A DNA stretch of 22,454 nt from CAYWXV01 sp964462535 (GCA_964462535.1 CAYWXV010000043.1:1-22454), one strand, 5' to 3'. Positions 7,675 to 15,777 are shown, counted from the stretch's first letter. Notes: generated by a model from the sequence alone, not told the origin. Numbers and translations are program-made.

Positions 7675-7716
7675 TGAAAATCCCGCCGCCGGGGGAATGT
7701 GTGGCGGCGACGTGTT

Positions 7717-8208
7717 CTACCGGTTCAACTTCACCGAGAAACTGCCGGAGGTGATGGAGACGGTCTTCGTCGTGTCGTTCGGATCGGCAAGGTTGGCGTT
7801 GAACGTTCCGTCGACGGTCGTCTTGTCCGTTGCGCTCAACGTGACCGAGCATCCCGTGGCGCCGATCGGACAACTGTACGAGGACGTACTGGAACCGTTG
7901 ACTTCCGTGTAGATGATCGAAACGTCGGGGTTCCCCAGGGTCGTCGGGAACGTTCCGTTGTCGATGTCATGCGTGAAGGTGATCGAGAGCGTGCGCGACG
8001 GAGTTCCCGTGATGACGCCGGTGAACGTCCCTGTCTTCGTCGAGGCGTTGTAGCTGGGGGGGGAGACCGCGTTCAGAGGAAACGTGTAGCTCACACCGTT
8101 CACTGCCGCTTTCAGGACCGTTCCCGATCCCACGTTCGAGCTGACGGGATCTTCCTTGCAGGACGTGAGAAGAAGTAGAAGGGCGATGGGAAGGAGGAGT
8201 CTGCGCAT
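7717..8208 (-). CDS. Small lipoprotein (DUF6252-like)
   Basis: A 163-residue protein with a lipoprotein signal (MRRLLLPIALLLLLTSC, lipobox LTSC, lipidated Cys17). The mature part is almost entirely beta structure and rich in Thr, Ser, Asn and Gly. It has an opening strand (LKAAVNGVSYTF), a middle pair (TGTFTGVITG, RTLSITFTHDI) and a closing segment in which a GTFNA strand is followed by TVSITSGSFSVKLNR. This order (small-molecule-like domain opening with 'VNG', then TLxIxF, then GTF...GSFxVK) recalls the DUF6252 family of Bacteroidota lipoproteins. I make that link from memory and with modest confidence. No catalytic residues stand out. Cys114 and Cys121 (CPIGATGC) could form a disulphide. 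The function is unknown. Confidence 0.8.
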   Translation of the reverse strand: MRRLLLPIALLLLLTSCKEDPVSSNVGSGTVLKAAVNGVSYTFPLNAVSPPSYNASTKTGTFTGVITGTPSRTLSITFTHDIDNGTFPTTLGNPDVSIIYTEVNGSSTSSYSCPIGATGCSVTLSATDKTTVDGTFNANLADPNDTTKTVSITSGSFSVKLNR

Positions 8209-8251
8209 CGATCGGAGTTGTCAGATGTTCGTGGTCTGTTGTGCCGGGTCA

Positions 8252-8279
8252 GGGGTCAATCGTTCACCGCGCTGACCCC
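8252..8279. repeat. Inverted repeat GGGGTCA/TGACCCC between GT2 and lipoprotein genes
   Basis: GGGGTCA (8252-8258) and TGACCCC (8273-8279) are perfect 7-bp inverted copies with a 14-base spacer. An extra direct copy GGGTCA lies at 8246-8251. It is in the 96-bp gap between two minus-strand genes. It could be an RNA hairpin after the glycosyltransferase gene or a protein-binding operator before the lipoprotein gene. No T tract follows. Confidence 0.4.
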
Positions 8280-8304
8280 GCTTCTTCAACGCGTGATCGT
8301 CAGC

Positions 8305-9144
8305 CTACCGCACCTCTTCCCACTCCTGCGAGAGGGAGCGATGGAAGAGAGCGACGGCGATTCCGTTGAGGGTCCACTGAAAGAGAACGCGAAGATAACC
8401 GTAGCGACGGAAACGGCGCGGGGACTCGTAGACATAGAGGTCATCCCGATGCCCGATGCGCCCGTGACGGGCAAGACGCTTGTAGAGGTCGAAGTCCTCG
8501 CCAGCTGCCATCGCGTCGGCGTAGCCACCGACACGACGGAACACTTCTCGATGAACCACCTGGCATTCGCCTCGCCCCATTCCCACACCCAGCGCATTCA
8601 GCAGACGAACGTAGCGGTTGAAGAAGGCATGGAAAATCCGATCGCTCGGCCGTCGTTCTACCGGGGCGACCTGCACCGGGCATGCAAACGCTACCACGCC
8701 CGATTTCCCTGCCATCATTGCTGCGGCGTCACGCAATCCAACGATAAATGTCTCTGCATCGCGTGGGACCGTGTCCGCGTTGATGAAGACCAGCAGCTCA
8801 CCCGTCGCCGCATCGGCTCCCCGATTCCTCCCTTCAGCAATCGTCTGACGTCGTGCTTCCGTGTGCTCGACAACGACATCCGCCATTTCTCGCGCGATCT
8901 CGACCGTCCTGTCGCGACTTCCTCCATCGCTGACAATCAGCTCGAGATCAAGTCGCGCCCGCAGATCGGCGGGGAAGCATCGGAGGGTCTTCTCGATCAG
9001 CTTCTCCTCGTTCAGAGCCGGAACGATAACGCTGATCTTCCACGGGCTGATTCCCGGCTTACGTCGCTCGGAGACGACGGGGGGCGACGTCACCGGCCGA
9101 CGACCAACCAGAAGGGGTGTCGTCTGCCCAAGGTCCGTTCGCAT
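8305..9144 (-). CDS. Family 2 glycosyltransferase
   Basis: A 279-residue GT-A fold glycosyltransferase when started at the ATG at 9144. A longer frame from 9213 would overlap the upstream gene by 46 bp and only adds sequence outside the domain. Motifs: KISVIVPALNEE at the N-terminus (nucleotide-binding strand); LIVSDGGSRDRT; GRNRGADAATGELLVFINADT, in which NAD occupies the DxD metal-binding place; and EDFDLYKRL as the catalytic-base region. A hydrophobic, aromatic C-terminal segment (LRVLFQWTLNGIAVALFH) suggests membrane association. The family transfers sugars from nucleotide donors to lipid, polysaccharide or protein acceptors, and the acceptor here is unknown. It follows the DUF2279 gene by 23 bp, so the two are probably cotranscribed. 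Confidence 0.88.
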   Translation of the reverse strand: MRTDLGQTTPLLVGRRPVTSPPVVSERRKPGISPWKISVIVPALNEEKLIEKTLRCFPADLRARLDLELIVSDGGSRDRTVEIAREMADVVVEHTEARRQTIAEGRNRGADAATGELLVFINADTVPRDAETFIVGLRDAAAMMAGKSGVVAFACPVQVAPVERRPSDRIFHAFFNRYVRLLNALGVGMGRGECQVVHREVFRRVGGYADAMAAGEDFDLYKRLARHGRIGHRDDLYVYESPRRFRRYGYLRVLFQWTLNGIAVALFHRSLSQEWEEVR

Positions 9145-9167
9145 TGCCGCGGGAGAGGGACTTTGAC

Positions 9168-10454
9168 TCACAGATGGAAGGGATAGAGGAGTTCGAACTT
9201 GACCGATGGCCACAGACGGAGTGCAGGTGCGGGGAGATGGAAGTAGTTCAATCCCTGCACAAGCCAGTTGCCAAACGATCCGAGGTTGGGGAGGAGCTCC
9301 ACCAGATTGTAGTCGAGCGATAGGTGGAGTTCACGGTGTGGGGGGTAGCCGATAAGCTCGACATCGCGCGCGCCTGCGCCCAGCGCCAGCTGAAGCCACT
9401 TCGGCCAGTAGGGCTTCAGATTCTCGGGAAGGAGGTTGTGTACCCGGACGGAAAGCCAGACATCCTGTCGATCGTAGTCGTCCACCAGAATGCGCGAGCG
9501 TATCTGCGCCGCCTCACGTGCCGAATCACGTGGATTGGGACCGACCGACCACTTTGGGTCAAAGTTCTGCAGGAAGGGGACTCTCTGCTGCGCATAGAAA
9601 TAGCTGGCACCGATGATGTTCGACAGCTCGTCCGTTGGGTCGAAGCCATACGAGAAGAAGCCGTCCTGTACTTCCATGAACGTCTGGAAGAAGAGTCCTC
9701 CTATGCTTCCCCACAGGGCCGCGTCATCGGGGGAGAGGCCACAGGCGACGAAGGATTCGTAGCTGCAGTAGGAGGACATCCAGCCCCCGAACATGTGGCC
9801 GGCCTTATCAAACTGCTTTGAATACCCCCAGTCTGTCTGCAGGTGGAACGGCGCCTTTGTGCTGTCCGGGTACCAGGCCTGCTGATACCACGTAATCGAT
9901 CCGGCCAGTGCCAGCAACGCACCGCCGAACGCAACGGCCGTCCCGGTCTTCAGATGCGTTTCCCGGTACGGGAGTTTTCCCGACAACGTATATCGTGGTC
10001 CCCCGGCGTAGGTGTACTCGGACTCTCCGTAGCGAGGGTAGTCGTCGTTTGCCAGCGCGCTGTCCATCCTTGTCGGAATCGGCCTTGGGGGAGCCATTCC
10101 CGGAACAACATCGTCGCCCACCTGGTTCGCGTCTCCTGTCTGCAGTCCGTTGCTCGGCGGTGGCGCCGGGGATCCTGCATCAGATGTTGTGGCTGGAGGC
10201 TGCGCCGGTGGGGGAGTCGATGACGTTGGTGGGGGAGTGGAGGTTGTCGACGAGGAGAGTGATCCGGTGGCCGTGGATGGCGGAGTCCCTGTTGGTGCGG
10301 CCCCTTCGCTCGATACCAGCGAACCACCATTCTTGGCTGCCCCCCCTGATCCATCCGTGGACGGAGAATCGGAAGGAAGCTGGGCTAGAGCTGCAATGTG
10401 TGTCACCGCCGGCAGAAGCAGGATGACAAGGACGCGATATATGCGCTGACTCAT
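9168..10454 (-). CDS. DUF2279 (YfiM-like) protein with long Pro/Thr/Ser linker
   Basis: A 428-residue exported protein. The signal peptide is cleaved before Gln25 (AALA|Q). Residues 26-130 are low-complexity and rich in Ser, Thr, Pro and Gly (runs of TPPP), probably a disordered spacer. The DUF2279 domain follows: a hydrophobic helix around 168-186, FDKAGHMFGGW with Asp216-Lys-Ala-Gly-His220, EVQDGFFSYGF, NIIGASYFYAQQ, DDYDRQDVWLSV, WPKWLQLALG, SLDYNL and FHLPAPALR near the end. These blocks recur in the same order in the proteins at 15841 and 16745. DUF2279 proteins are predicted periplasmic or outer-membrane-associated, with no known function. Only this copy has the linker. It starts 18 bp after the GH57 stop and is probably in its operon. 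Confidence 0.87.
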   Translation of the reverse strand: MSQRIYRVLVILLLPAVTHIAALAQLPSDSPSTDGSGGAAKNGGSLVSSEGAAPTGTPPSTATGSLSSSTTSTPPPTSSTPPPAQPPATTSDAGSPAPPPSNGLQTGDANQVGDDVVPGMAPPRPIPTRMDSALANDDYPRYGESEYTYAGGPRYTLSGKLPYRETHLKTGTAVAFGGALLALAGSITWYQQAWYPDSTKAPFHLQTDWGYSKQFDKAGHMFGGWMSSYCSYESFVACGLSPDDAALWGSIGGLFFQTFMEVQDGFFSYGFDPTDELSNIIGASYFYAQQRVPFLQNFDPKWSVGPNPRDSAREAAQIRSRILVDDYDRQDVWLSVRVHNLLPENLKPYWPKWLQLALGAGARDVELIGYPPHRELHLSLDYNLVELLPNLGSFGNWLVQGLNYFHLPAPALRLWPSVKFELLYPFHL

Positions 10455-10472
10455 CGGATCGTTGTTGAGAGA

Positions 10473-12617
10473 CTACCGAATCCGTTCGATTTTCTGCTCG
10501 AACGATACCCCCCACTCGATTCCCTCCAGGTCCCAGTACGGCATCACGACTGATCCCTGATAGTTCCGTTCGAAGCCGTTTTCCGATAGTGAGACGGTTT
10601 CGATCGGTGCACGAACAATCGTGGGTGCACCAGATAAGGTCAGAACGATCCGGGCACCCAGCCACTCGTCCACCAACGCTATCGACGTGCCCGTTGATTC
10701 TCCGGAACCGTTCAGCTTCCCACCATTCTCCTTTGTCCTGACCCCATCCACCTCGTAATACCGATCTGGTTCTGTTCCGGCCGAGAGGGTGTATGCCATT
10801 TCAACGGCAAAGCGCCCTCGAAGAGGATGTCCATCGAGAGCGCGAAGTGCGTAGTCTACATGGAGCGTCGGGGAACCGTCGGTAATGCGGATCGTCTTGC
10901 GGAGGGCAACGGGGCGACGACCGACATGTCCAGAGCGTTGCAGGACGATTGAAGTCGACCGATCCGAGCGGGAATGCCTGATTTCGTACGGACGGTCGGC
11001 GAAGTCGCCGTGGTCTTTCAGCGTCCCCTCGACAATCCCACGAGCTGTCGGCCGGGCCTGAAAGAAGTGGTCCCGGAGCAGAGCGCGACGCCAGGGATCG
11101 TATACAAGGGCCCGTTCAAGCCCCTCCTCCTTCACCCTCACGATATCGTGAATGCTTCGCGCCTCGTCACCATTCTCCTCGTTGCGATGCCCGGGATCGG
11201 CGACGGTTCGCAGACGCTCGTGATACCCCTCCCGACGCCGTGTGACGAGGTTGGTGAAGTTATAGCGGAGGGGTTTGTAATCAAATTCGAAAATCGTCCC
11301 ACCCTGTGCGGGAGAGGCGTAGAGGGCAATCTCGGGACTCTCATAGATCACTTCGTCGGCCCCGTCCAGATCATAATCCTCTACGACGACCTTCCCCTCC
11401 GTCACACCCTCAAGCCGATCGAGTGCTGCCTCGGCCGTTATCATCTCGGTAAAGACACGGGAGCGAATGTTGGAGAGGTAGATCCCACCGAACACGCCAT
11501 GCCAGTAGGGGCAATTGCACTGCGAGGCCAGTAGATGTTCGTATGCCTCCTCGACCAATCCGCGGGCCATTGGATCGCCCCCGCGCCCCATGGCAGCATG
11601 ATCGATTCGCTTCGAAATGCGGGTCATCTTCTTCTGCATGGCGTTGATTTCCGGGTACTTCACCATGAAGTTCCTCCAGAATCCCCCCCTCACAAAGGAT
11701 CCGAATCGGTCGACCAGGTCATCCTTCTTCAGCTCGCGCTCGAACTCCTCGAATTCAATGAATGCTGTTGGGGAGGGGAGGGCCCAGTGGAGCATTTCGG
11801 CGTACGAGGCGGTGGGAAGGTAGAGCCTTCCTGCCGGGGGGACTGTCCGAATAACATCGCCGGGGGTGATAGTTCTCAGCCACGAATGATTTTTCTCAAC
11901 AAGGCGACAGAACCGCTCCAGCCACTTCCCGTTGTAGACCGTGTCGTACGTGTCGGGCCAGATGCCGAATTTTTCTCCGTCATCGGCGAAAACGACCACC
12001 CGGTCGTCACCCTTGCGATCGAGTGATCGGAGGTAGTCGATTGTCACCTCGGGGGCTTCAAAGGGGATGGTATAGCGGAGACGTTTGTCGATTGGGAGCA
12101 CAGCCAGCGGCATTCCCTGATCCTCCGTCAGGAAGTAGCCGTTGATTTCCTCATCGCGAAGACCGGCCGATCGGAAGTGGGTGTCGTCCAGAATGGTGTA
12201 TCGAATACCGAGGGGGGCAGCGGTTGCGGGAATCGACGGTTCCCAGACCCGTTCCGCCAGCCACATTCCGGTCGGCGTCGTCCCGAACGCCCCTTCGATC
12301 CTCCGATTGAGCATGTCGATCTGCGCACGTCGGTCCCGTTCCGGAAGCATTGCCATGATCGGCTCGAAATACCCACCCGAAAGAAGCTCCACGCGACCCG
12401 ATCCGATGCCGGCCGCGATCGTGCGGAGGAAGTCGGGTTGCCGTTCAGCGAACCAGTCGAGTAGGATACCGGTGTAGTGCTGGGCGAAGTGAATGGACCG
12501 GAAGGACCCCAGAACCTCCATCAACGGCCTGTAGGCACGGTCGAACGCATCCTGGAAGACCCAGTCGAAATTTCCGATTGGCTGGTGGTTATGGAAGGCC
12601 AGGACGAGTGAAATCAT
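10473..12617 (-). CDS. GH57 4-alpha-glucanotransferase / alpha-amylase
   Basis: A 714-residue enzyme started at the ATG at 12617, where the conserved first strand begins (MISLVLAFHNHQPIG). A frame open to 12719 would run into the speA start and adds no domain sequence. GH57 motifs in order: HNHQP (9-13), GYFEPIMA (82-89), WLAERVWEP with nucleophile Glu122 (119-127), FADDGEKFGIWP with the acid/base Asp around 212-213 (210-221), then a helical region. Positions agree with the archaeal 4-alpha-glucanotransferase family, whose catalytic residues lie near 123 and 214. The C-terminal half matches the accessory beta domains (DUF1925/DUF1926) of that family. There is no signal peptide, so it is cytoplasmic and acts on alpha-1,4-glucans (glycogen or maltodextrin). 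It is divergent from speA across a 101-bp gap. Confidence 0.93.
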   Translation of the reverse strand: MISLVLAFHNHQPIGNFDWVFQDAFDRAYRPLMEVLGSFRSIHFAQHYTGILLDWFAERQPDFLRTIAAGIGSGRVELLSGGYFEPIMAMLPERDRRAQIDMLNRRIEGAFGTTPTGMWLAERVWEPSIPATAAPLGIRYTILDDTHFRSAGLRDEEINGYFLTEDQGMPLAVLPIDKRLRYTIPFEAPEVTIDYLRSLDRKGDDRVVVFADDGEKFGIWPDTYDTVYNGKWLERFCRLVEKNHSWLRTITPGDVIRTVPPAGRLYLPTASYAEMLHWALPSPTAFIEFEEFERELKKDDLVDRFGSFVRGGFWRNFMVKYPEINAMQKKMTRISKRIDHAAMGRGGDPMARGLVEEAYEHLLASQCNCPYWHGVFGGIYLSNIRSRVFTEMITAEAALDRLEGVTEGKVVVEDYDLDGADEVIYESPEIALYASPAQGGTIFEFDYKPLRYNFTNLVTRRREGYHERLRTVADPGHRNEENGDEARSIHDIVRVKEEGLERALVYDPWRRALLRDHFFQARPTARGIVEGTLKDHGDFADRPYEIRHSRSDRSTSIVLQRSGHVGRRPVALRKTIRITDGSPTLHVDYALRALDGHPLRGRFAVEMAYTLSAGTEPDRYYEVDGVRTKENGGKLNGSGESTGTSIALVDEWLGARIVLTLSGAPTIVRAPIETVSLSENGFERNYQGSVVMPYWDLEGIEWGVSFEQKIERIR

Positions 12618-12627
12618 CTGAAGCGTG

Positions 12628-12635
12628 TATTTTTG
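12628..12635 (+). promoter_or_regulatory. Candidate Bacteroidetes-type -7 promoter element for speA
   Basis: TATTTTTG matches TAnnTTTG at all six fixed bases. A perfect match has about a 2% chance of arising in a 100-bp gap on one strand. No clear -33 TTTG is seen upstream. Transcription would start near 12640-12643, immediately before the first inverted repeat of the leader. Confidence 0.42.
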
Positions 12636-12643
12636 ACATTCTG

Positions 12644-12710
12644 CGTTGGAAGGGTCGCTCGCATCTCTTCCAACGATTTCTTTTCCACAACCCAGGCAGG
12701 CGAGCGACCC
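12644..12710 (+). promoter_or_regulatory. Candidate speA leader with two mutually exclusive stems
   Basis: Stem A: CGTTGGAAG (12644-12652) pairs with CTTCCAACG (12667-12675), 9 bp with a 14-base loop. Stem B: GGGTCGCTCGC (12652-12662) pairs with GCGAGCGACCC (12700-12710), 11 bp with a 37-base loop. The 5' arm of B lies in the loop of A, so both cannot form fully at once. B would cover the segment 9-19 bases before the speA ATG, where a ribosome-binding site would sit (GGCAGG at 12695-12700). All arms are perfect. It could be a leader-RNA switch or paired operators for the divergent genes. The role is inferred. Confidence 0.5.
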
Positions 12711-12718
12711 GACAGACA

Positions 12719-14749
12719 ATGAGCCACGAAACCCTTACAGCACATCCTCAGTCCGCCGACGAAGCCGGCGAGCTTCTCCAGCAACCATGGGGAGTCGACG
12801 ACGCCCGTCGTCTCTATTGCCTGGACAAGTGGGGCGCTCCGTACTTCACGATCAATTCGCGTGGAAACGTTGCCGTCCGACCCCTCTTCGATGCCGACAC
12901 CGAAATCGATCTGCACGATGTCGTCGCCGAAATCCGGAGTCGCGGCGTCCAGCTTCCCGTCCTGATCCGTTTTCAGGACCTCCTCCGCAGAAGGGTCATC
13001 GAGTTGAACGAGTCGTTCCGTCGTGCCATGGACGAATTCGGCTATCAGGGGACCTACCAGGGTGTCTACCCCATCAAGGTCAATCAGCTCCACGAGGTTG
13101 TCGTGGAGATCCTGGAAGCCGGGGAACCCTACAACTTCGGACTCGAATGCGGTTCGAAGGCCGAGCTCTTCGCTACCCTCCCACATCTGCAGAGCGAGAA
13201 CATGCTTCTGATCTGCAATGGGTACAAGGATACGACGATGCTCCGGGCCATGATGATGGGGAGGAAGCTGGGGAGGAACATTCTCCCAATCCTGGAGAAG
13301 TACAAGGAGTTCGAAGACCTCCTTACGGAAGCCGACGCCATGGGGGTCGATCCCGCATTCGGTGTCCGCATACGTCTCTCAACCGTCGGAACGGGTCGAT
13401 GGGCGGAATCTGGTGGAGACGTCTCGAAGTTCGGTGTCTCCATCTCCGATACACTTCGGTTGATCGAGATCCTTCGTGAACGGAAACAGACCGACGCCTT
13501 CAAACTGGTCCATTTCCATATCGGCTCGCAGATTACCGACATCATCGCACTGAAGTCGGCGGTGCGCGAGGCGACCCGCGTCTATGCCAAGCTTGCCAAG
13601 ATGGGACTCGGCGTCCAGTACATCGACGTCGGTGGCGGACTCGGTATCAACTATGATTCGCCCGAGGCAGGCCTGGAACAGAGTATCAACTACACGCTGC
13701 AGGAGTATGTCAACGGCGTCGTCTATACCATCAAGGAAATCTGCGACATCGAGGAGGTCCCCCACCCGATAATCGTATCGGAAAGCGGACGCGCCCTTAC
13801 AGCCCATCACTCACTTCTTGTGGTGGGAGTACTCTCCTCCACCGAAAAGAGCGAACCAGACCATCGACCAGAGGTTGCGCCGGGAGATCAGCCGGTCCTC
13901 CGCGAGCTTAACGAGGCCCTCCAGGCCGTCGAGGAGTTGAACGCCGATATCACACGTGGCGCCGGTCAGCGGAAGGGACGCTACCTGGAAGCCTATCATG
14001 ACGTGGTGGAAAAGCGACGAGAGGCCGATCTCCTCTTCTCACTGGGATATCTGTCGCTCGAGGAAAAAGGGAAGTGCGAGCAGCTCTACTGGGGGGCAAT
14101 GCAGGGACTGTTCAAGGGGATACAGACACTCGATCCCAATTCCCTCCCGACAGATCTTTACGACGTCGAGGAGCAGCTGGTTGATCAATACCTATGCGAC
14201 TTCTCGGTCTTTCAGAGCATTCTGGATCATTGGGCCATCGATCAGCTCTTCCCGGTGATGCCGATTCATCGCTTGAACGAACGTCCCACGCGGCGTGGAA
14301 CGATTGTCGATATCACGTGCGATTCCGATGGCAAGGTCGACCAGTTCATTGGGCTCGAGGGTGAGCGCCCCTTCCTGGAACTCCATCCTCCGGAAGGGAA
14401 GGACTATTTCCTCGGGTTCTTTCTGATGGGAGCCTATCAGGATATCCTGGGCGATATGCACAATCTGTTCGGACGCGTGAATGAAGTTCACGTCTACGCG
14501 GACGAGGAGGAGCCGGGGAATTTCTATGTCGAGAATACCATCCCCGGCACGAACGTGACCGACGCTCTCCGTCTTGTGCAGTATTTCCCGAACGACCTGA
14601 CGAAGAGAATGGATGCGATTATCCGCGAGCAGGTCAGAGCAAAGAAAATCAGACCGACACAGGGTGTTGCCTTCAGCGAGCAGTATGCGAAGGGCCTTCA
14701 GGAATACACGTACTACAATTTCTGGGAGAAAGGGAAACGTCGTTCATGA
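12719..14749 (+). CDS. speA: Biosynthetic arginine decarboxylase
   Basis: A 676-residue PLP enzyme converting arginine to agmatine and CO2, the first step of agmatine-derived polyamine synthesis in the cytoplasm. Motifs: APYFTINSRGNVAVRP (40-55), VYPIKVNQLHEVV with the PLP-binding Lys120, HFHIGSQITDI, YIDVGGGLGINYD (phosphate-binding Gly loop), SESGRALTAHHSLLV, and CDSDGKVDQF with the active-site Cys/Asp of the partner subunit. The length and the long C-terminal helical extension fit the fold III SpeA group. The ATG at 12719 is chosen because an upstream frame to 12578 would run through the structured leader and into the GH57 coding region. It overlaps the next gene by ATGA (14746-14749), implying translational coupling. 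Confidence 0.96.
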   Translation: MSHETLTAHPQSADEAGELLQQPWGVDDARRLYCLDKWGAPYFTINSRGNVAVRPLFDADTEIDLHDVVAEIRSRGVQLPVLIRFQDLLRRRVIELNESFRRAMDEFGYQGTYQGVYPIKVNQLHEVVVEILEAGEPYNFGLECGSKAELFATLPHLQSENMLLICNGYKDTTMLRAMMMGRKLGRNILPILEKYKEFEDLLTEADAMGVDPAFGVRIRLSTVGTGRWAESGGDVSKFGVSISDTLRLIEILRERKQTDAFKLVHFHIGSQITDIIALKSAVREATRVYAKLAKMGLGVQYIDVGGGLGINYDSPEAGLEQSINYTLQEYVNGVVYTIKEICDIEEVPHPIIVSESGRALTAHHSLLVVGVLSSTEKSEPDHRPEVAPGDQPVLRELNEALQAVEELNADITRGAGQRKGRYLEAYHDVVEKRREADLLFSLGYLSLEEKGKCEQLYWGAMQGLFKGIQTLDPNSLPTDLYDVEEQLVDQYLCDFSVFQSILDHWAIDQLFPVMPIHRLNERPTRRGTIVDITCDSDGKVDQFIGLEGERPFLELHPPEGKDYFLGFFLMGAYQDILGDMHNLFGRVNEVHVYADEEEPGNFYVENTIPGTNVTDALRLVQYFPNDLTKRMDAIIREQVRAKKIRPTQGVAFSEQYAKGLQEYTYYNFWEKGKRRS

Positions 14750-15777
14750 GCACTCCCCGATACTCGAAGGAAGAATATCTCGGGCGGAAAATCGCGCCAC
14801 TCTCTCCAAAGGATATGCACCGTGTCGACGATCTGCTACGCGCCCTTGGAGGTTGCTCCTTCCAGGGGCGCGCTCTTTCGCGCTGTCTGGACGTGCTGGA
14901 GAACATGGTGCGGGATGACGAGTGCCTGATCGTCATGACGTTGGCCGGGGCGATGGTCCCCGGGGGGATGGAGGAAGTGATCACGCAATTGATCGAAAGG
15001 AAGGTTATCGACGCGCTGGTATCGACAGGCGCGAATATCAGCCACTCGATGGTCAATCATGCCGACCCGGAGAATCAGGGGCATTACGTCGGAGCGACTG
15101 CTGTTGACGATGTCGAGCTATATGAGCATCACATCAACAGGATCTACGACACGTTCCTCCCCGAGGAAGGCTATCATCAGGGGGAAGTCCTTCTGGAGGC
15201 GATACTGACGAAGTATCTGGAGCGCGAGGGCATTGACGCAGCCCAGGGGTGGTCGGTTCGCCCAAGTGAGTTGTTCCGGCTTGTCGGAACGGAGTTGCAC
15301 GCGATGGGGAAGCGAGGGATCCTTGCCGCCGCCGCCCATCACGACGTGCCCATTTACTGCGGTGCGACAAGCGATAGCGAGTTCGCACTCAACCTGGTGA
15401 AGTACAATCTCCGGAACGGATGGAAGATCGTGCTCGACGAGCTGGCCGATGTTGACGTGTTCGCAAAGGGACTTCTCCGGACGGAGCGGTGTGGCACCTT
15501 CATAATAGGTGGAGGCGTCCCCCGCAACTGGGCGCAGCAGGCCTGGCCACTGTTGGAGATGACGGGAGCGACGGAGCGTCACGGATACGATCGAACGGTC
15601 AGGATCTTCACCGACTCGCCGTCGTGGGGAGGACTCAGTGGCTGCACGATCAGTGAATCGGTATCGTGGGGGAAGTACACCGAGAACGCCATCGCCGCCG
15701 AGGTTCAATGCGATGCCACGATCGCTCTTCCATTGCTCACTGTTGGTTTGTTCGAGAGACTTGGTGACGAGAGTTGA
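14746..15777 (+). CDS. Deoxyhypusine-synthase-like polyamine enzyme
   Basis: A 343-residue NAD-dependent transferase of the deoxyhypusine synthase (DHS) superfamily. Visible blocks: TLAGAMVPGGMEEVI (65-79); LVSTGANISHSMVNH (91-105), matching the NAD-binding TTAGG region of DHS; VPIYCGATSDSEFAL (201-215); FIIGGGVPRNWAQQ (252-265); and SESVSWGKYTENA (303-315). The Lys that carries the imine intermediate in human DHS (Lys329, in GGGVVKHH) is Arg260 here. Bacteria lack eIF5A, so the likely acceptor is a small amine. Bacterial relatives have been proposed to act in polyamine synthesis, for example making homospermidine. The 4-bp overlap with speA argues that agmatine or a downstream polyamine is substrate or product. 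Family membership is firm; the reaction is inference. Confidence 0.9.
   Translation: MSTPRYSKEEYLGRKIAPLSPKDMHRVDDLLRALGGCSFQGRALSRCLDVLENMVRDDECLIVMTLAGAMVPGGMEEVITQLIERKVIDALVSTGANISHSMVNHADPENQGHYVGATAVDDVELYEHHINRIYDTFLPEEGYHQGEVLLEAILTKYLEREGIDAAQGWSVRPSELFRLVGTELHAMGKRGILAAAAHHDVPIYCGATSDSEFALNLVKYNLRNGWKIVLDELADVDVFAKGLLRTERCGTFIIGGGVPRNWAQQAWPLLEMTGATERHGYDRTVRIFTDSPSWGGLSGCTISESVSWGKYTENAIAAEVQCDATIALPLLTVGLFERLGDES

Larger units (their letters stand above)
7434..7716. other. 283-bp intergenic region with two hairpins and a weak promoter-like element
   Basis: No gene is supported here; it separates two minus-strand genes. It holds two adjacent inverted repeats at 7629-7674 and a candidate -7 element at 7596-7603 on the minus strand, suggesting that transcription of the lipoprotein gene ends and that of the T9SS gene begins inside it. 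Confidence 0.5.

Noticed and set aside
12633..12638. TTGACA as a sigma70 -35 box for speA
   Set aside because: No TATAAT-like hexamer lies 16-19 bases downstream; the same bases fit better as part of a Bacteroidetes TAnnTTTG -7 element.
12578..12718. N-terminal extension of speA
   Set aside because: It would translate through the structured leader and overlap the GH57 start; the conserved protein begins after the ATG at 12719.
12618..12719. N-terminal extension of the GH57 protein
   Set aside because: The family's first strand (MISLVLAFHNHQP) starts at 12617; the extra 34 residues include Cys-rich, unconserved sequence and would overlap the speA start.
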